A program made the translations under genes and the position numbers. From Smithellaceae bacterium (GTDB lineage: Bacteria > Desulfobacterota > Syntrophia > Syntrophales > Smithellaceae), in the NCBI GenBank assembly GCA_028704195.1, contig JAQVLL010000002.1:1-24479 (forward strand): DNA of 24,479 nucleotides. Direction: 5' to 3'. Each line of letters opens with the position of its first letter. Positions within the stretch are counted from its first letter, which is position 1. Below the pieces are notes generated by a model that searched no databases, was not told the origin of the DNA, and worked only from the letters and a program-made list of their open reading frames with translations. Below are positions 22,608-24,479 of this stretch, piece by piece.

Positions 22608-23825
22608 ATGCCGCAGGAAGATTTGAGCAAGCTTAAAATTGACAAATCCGATAAAAAAAGTGTCCTGGCCGACCGCAAAAAGAAGCCCTTTATTATTGCG
22701 GCCCTGGTTGTCCTGGTGATCGCCGCTATTCTTCTATATCATGCGGGCATTATCGCTCCGACCAGCACGGTGGATGTGACCACGGTCTCACTGGTTTATC
22801 CATCGCAGTCATTGTCTGTACTGAATGCCAGCGGTTACATTGTTGCCCAGCGTAAAGCGGCAGTGGCTTCCAAAATGACCGGCAGGCTTACTGCTCTGCT
22901 GGTCGAAGAAGGAAGCATTGTGAAAAAGGGACAAATCCTGGCCCGGATGGAAAGCTCCGATGTGGTTGCCGCAAAGGACCAGGTCGCGGCTAATCTCGCC
23001 AATTCCAGAGCCATGCTCAAACAGGCCATGGTAGAAAGGGATAATCTGCAGAAGGAGCACGCGCGTTACCTGAAACTGATCAAGAATGGCTATATCTCTC
23101 AATCGGAATACGATACGATCAATACCCGGTATCTGCGTTCCCATGAGGCTGTGAAAGCGGCCTTGGCAGCTGCGGATTCGGCGGCGGCCGCCCTTGCGGG
23201 GGCCGAAGCAAATCTCGATTACACGTTGATCCGCGCGCCATTTGACGGCGTGGTGCTGACTAAGAATGCAGACGTGGGCGATATTGTCACGCCGCTGGGT
23301 GCGTCAAGCACTTCCAAGGCCGCTGTCGTCACGCTGGCCGATATGGATTCGCTGCAGGTTGAAGCCGATGTGTCGGAAACCAGTATTACAAAAATTAAAG
23401 TCGGCCAGCCCTGTGATATTCAGCTCGACGCCCTGCCCGAAAAACGTTTCCGCGGAGAAGTGCACGCCATTGTGCCGACCGTCGACCGTGCCAAGGCGAC
23501 TGTTTTAGTCAAAGTGCGGTTTTTGGATATTGATTCACGGATGCTGCCGGATATGAGCGCCAAGGTGTCCTTTCTTTCCCGGGAACTGGCCGCCGGTGAA
23601 CTTCAGCCCAGACTGGCCGTGAATAAGGCCGCGCTGGTCAGCCGTGACGGCAAAAAAATCGTTTATCTGGCCCAGGATAATAAAGTGCGGGAGTCTGTCA
23701 TCTCCATCGGGGACACACTGGGAGACATGCAGGAAGTGCAAACAGGTCTGAAACCGGGCGACCGCGTGGTGCTGCAGCCGAAAGGATTGAAGGACGGGGC
23801 AAGGATCAAGGTAGCGGAAAGGTAG
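22608..23825 (+). CDS. Efflux periplasmic adaptor (membrane fusion protein, HlyD/MacA family)
   Basis: The 405-residue protein would bridge an inner-membrane transporter and an outer-membrane channel. It has a basic cytoplasmic N-terminus (to about residue 27), one membrane segment (about 28-45), a biotinyl-lipoyl-like domain starting near S-G-Y-I-V-A-Q-R-K-A-A-V-A-S-K, an alanine-rich coiled-coil hairpin (about 115-200), the second lipoyl half with I-R-A-P-F-D-G-V-V-L, a beta-barrel and a membrane-proximal domain ending G-L-K-P-G-D-R-V-V. The family signature is complete. The ribosome site (GTGGGA) is weak. The next gene is an ABC ATPase of the MacB/LolD type, so the partner is an ABC export system rather than an RND pump, with MacAB as the nearest model. 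Substrate is unknown. Confidence 0.88.
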   Translation: MPQEDLSKLKIDKSDKKSVLADRKKKPFIIAALVVLVIAAILLYHAGIIAPTSTVDVTTVSLVYPSQSLSVLNASGYIVAQRKAAVASKMTGRLTALLVEEGSIVKKGQILARMESSDVVAAKDQVAANLANSRAMLKQAMVERDNLQKEHARYLKLIKNGYISQSEYDTINTRYLRSHEAVKAALAAADSAAAALAGAEANLDYTLIRAPFDGVVLTKNADVGDIVTPLGASSTSKAAVVTLADMDSLQVEADVSETSITKIKVGQPCDIQLDALPEKRFRGEVHAIVPTVDRAKATVLVKVRFLDIDSRMLPDMSAKVSFLSRELAAGELQPRLAVNKAALVSRDGKKIVYLAQDNKVRESVISIGDTLGDMQEVQTGLKPGDRVVLQPKGLKDGARIKVAER

Positions 23826-23949
23826 CTTACGGGAAAAGCTTGAAGCATCCATCAGACCATGATTCAGCCGGGTCTTTATAATACGATCGAATGCAAAGTC
23901 GCTGGATGCCTGTGTCCAATCGAGTGATACGATAATCCAGAAAGATGAG

Positions 23950-24479
23950 ATGATTACAAAACCCCAAAAACCCATTGTTGAAATAAAAAATTTATACAAG
24001 AGCTATCACCGGGACAGTCTTGTAGTGCCTGTATTGTATGATATCACCTTTGATATAGCCGATGGAGAATTTCTGGCGCTGATGGGGCCATCCGGTTCCG
24101 GCAAGACGACGCTTTTGAACCTGATCGCGGGCATTGACAAGGCGGATGAGGGAACCATCCATGTCGGTGATATCGACATAACCAATCTGTCGGAGACGGA
24201 GCTGGCCGCGTGGCGAGCCAATTCTGTCGGTTTCATTTTTCAGTTTTACAATCTGATTCCCGTTCTCAAAGCCGTGGAAAATGTCGAACTGCCGCTTCAT
24301 CTCACTACACTGTCCAAAAACCAGCGCCGTGAACACGCCGAAATGGCCCTTTCGATGGTGGGACTGGGGCATCGGATGGACCATTATCCCGGTGAAATGT
24401 CCGGTGGGGAGCAGCAGCGTGTCGCCATTGCGCGAGCCATCGTTACCGATCCGACCATTCTGGTTGCCGACGAGCCAAC
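23950..24479 (+). CDS. ABC transporter ATP-binding protein, MacB/LolD type (cut by window end)
   Basis: About 176 codons of an ATPase domain are present, starting at ATG 23950. They include Walker A G-P-S-G-S-G-K-T-T, a Q-loop (I-F-Q-F-Y-N-L-I-P), the signature M-S-G-G-E-Q-Q-R and Walker B I-L-V-A-D-E-P at the edge. The Q-loop form F-Q-x-x-N-L-I-P and the spacing are those of the LolD/MacB group, which powers mechanotransmission-type exporters. It lies 124 bp after the membrane fusion protein on the same strand. A permease with a large periplasmic domain would be expected just beyond the window, or fused if this is MacB itself. The 124-bp gap holds no gene that I can support. Confidence 0.93.
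   Translation, partial: MITKPQKPIVEIKNLYKSYHRDSLVVPVLYDITFDIADGEFLALMGPSGSGKTTLLNLIAGIDKADEGTIHVGDIDITNLSETELAAWRANSVGFIFQFYNLIPVLKAVENVELPLHLTTLSKNQRREHAEMALSMVGLGHRMDHYPGEMSGGEQQRVAIARAIVTDPTILVADEP

Noticed and set aside
22344..22636. Several 60-75-codon frames upstream of the membrane fusion protein gene
   Set aside because: They overlap one another in different frames, run into the fusion protein start and show no recognisable sequence or consistent ribosome sites.

Overview
The window looks like a piece of a strictly anaerobic, Gram-negative Desulfobacterota-type genome, most plausibly a syntrophic or sulfate-reducing fatty-acid/aromatic degrader (Syntrophia-like). This is inferred from the enzymes, chiefly a glutaryl-CoA dehydrogenase next to a glutaconyl-CoA decarboxylase alpha subunit. 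It is not based on any database match. The first 10 bases match the end of a common Illumina adapter and interrupt lon exactly where its reading frame stops looking like Lon, so the left edge is probably a contig end.

Layout. 1-1398 (minus): hsp20 followed by lon (lon cut off), behind a near-consensus sigma70 promoter. 1696-3516 (plus): typA/bipA. 3517-3845: a spacer with several hairpins and a REP-like motif. 3846-4253 (minus): a small lipoprotein made of 22-residue repeats. 4447-7245 (minus): a soluble hybrid histidine kinase (REC-PAS-PAS-PAS-kinase-REC). 7472-17700 (minus): a six-gene catabolic cluster, in transcription order a bifunctional enoyl-CoA hydratase/3-hydroxyacyl-CoA dehydrogenase, a 611-residue acyl-CoA dehydrogenase, NAD-malic enzyme, thiolase, glutaryl-CoA dehydrogenase-like enzyme and glutaconyl-CoA decarboxylase alpha. 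17966-20090 (plus, divergent): a sigma54-dependent activator without a sensor domain and an HMG-CoA-lyase-like protein. 20159-22315 (minus): a DUF3141/PHA-synthase-like alpha/beta hydrolase. 22608-24479 (plus): an RND/MacA-type membrane fusion protein and the start of a MacB/LolD-type ABC ATPase that runs off the window.

The central cluster reads as a self-contained module. Acyl-CoA dehydrogenase, hydratase/dehydrogenase and thiolase could carry a C7 dicarboxyl-CoA (pimeloyl-CoA, the usual end product of anaerobic aromatic ring cleavage) to glutaryl-CoA. The glutaryl-CoA dehydrogenase-like enzyme and the decarboxylase would then give crotonyl-CoA, and the same hydratase/dehydrogenase and thiolase would finish to acetyl-CoA. 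The dehydrogenase keeps the carboxylate-binding Arg but has Leu where decarboxylating enzymes have Tyr, which fits the non-decarboxylating type that works with a separate Na+-pumping decarboxylase. The membrane and biotin subunits of that pump are not in this window.

The most informative regulatory spot is the 265-bp divergent spacer at 17701-17965. It holds a strong candidate sigma54 promoter (-24/-12) facing the catabolic cluster, a 13-bp palindrome at a typical enhancer distance, and a sigma70 promoter for the activator gene whose -10 is embedded in a perfect 12-bp palindrome. No rRNA, tRNA, CRISPR array, insertion sequence or phage gene was seen.
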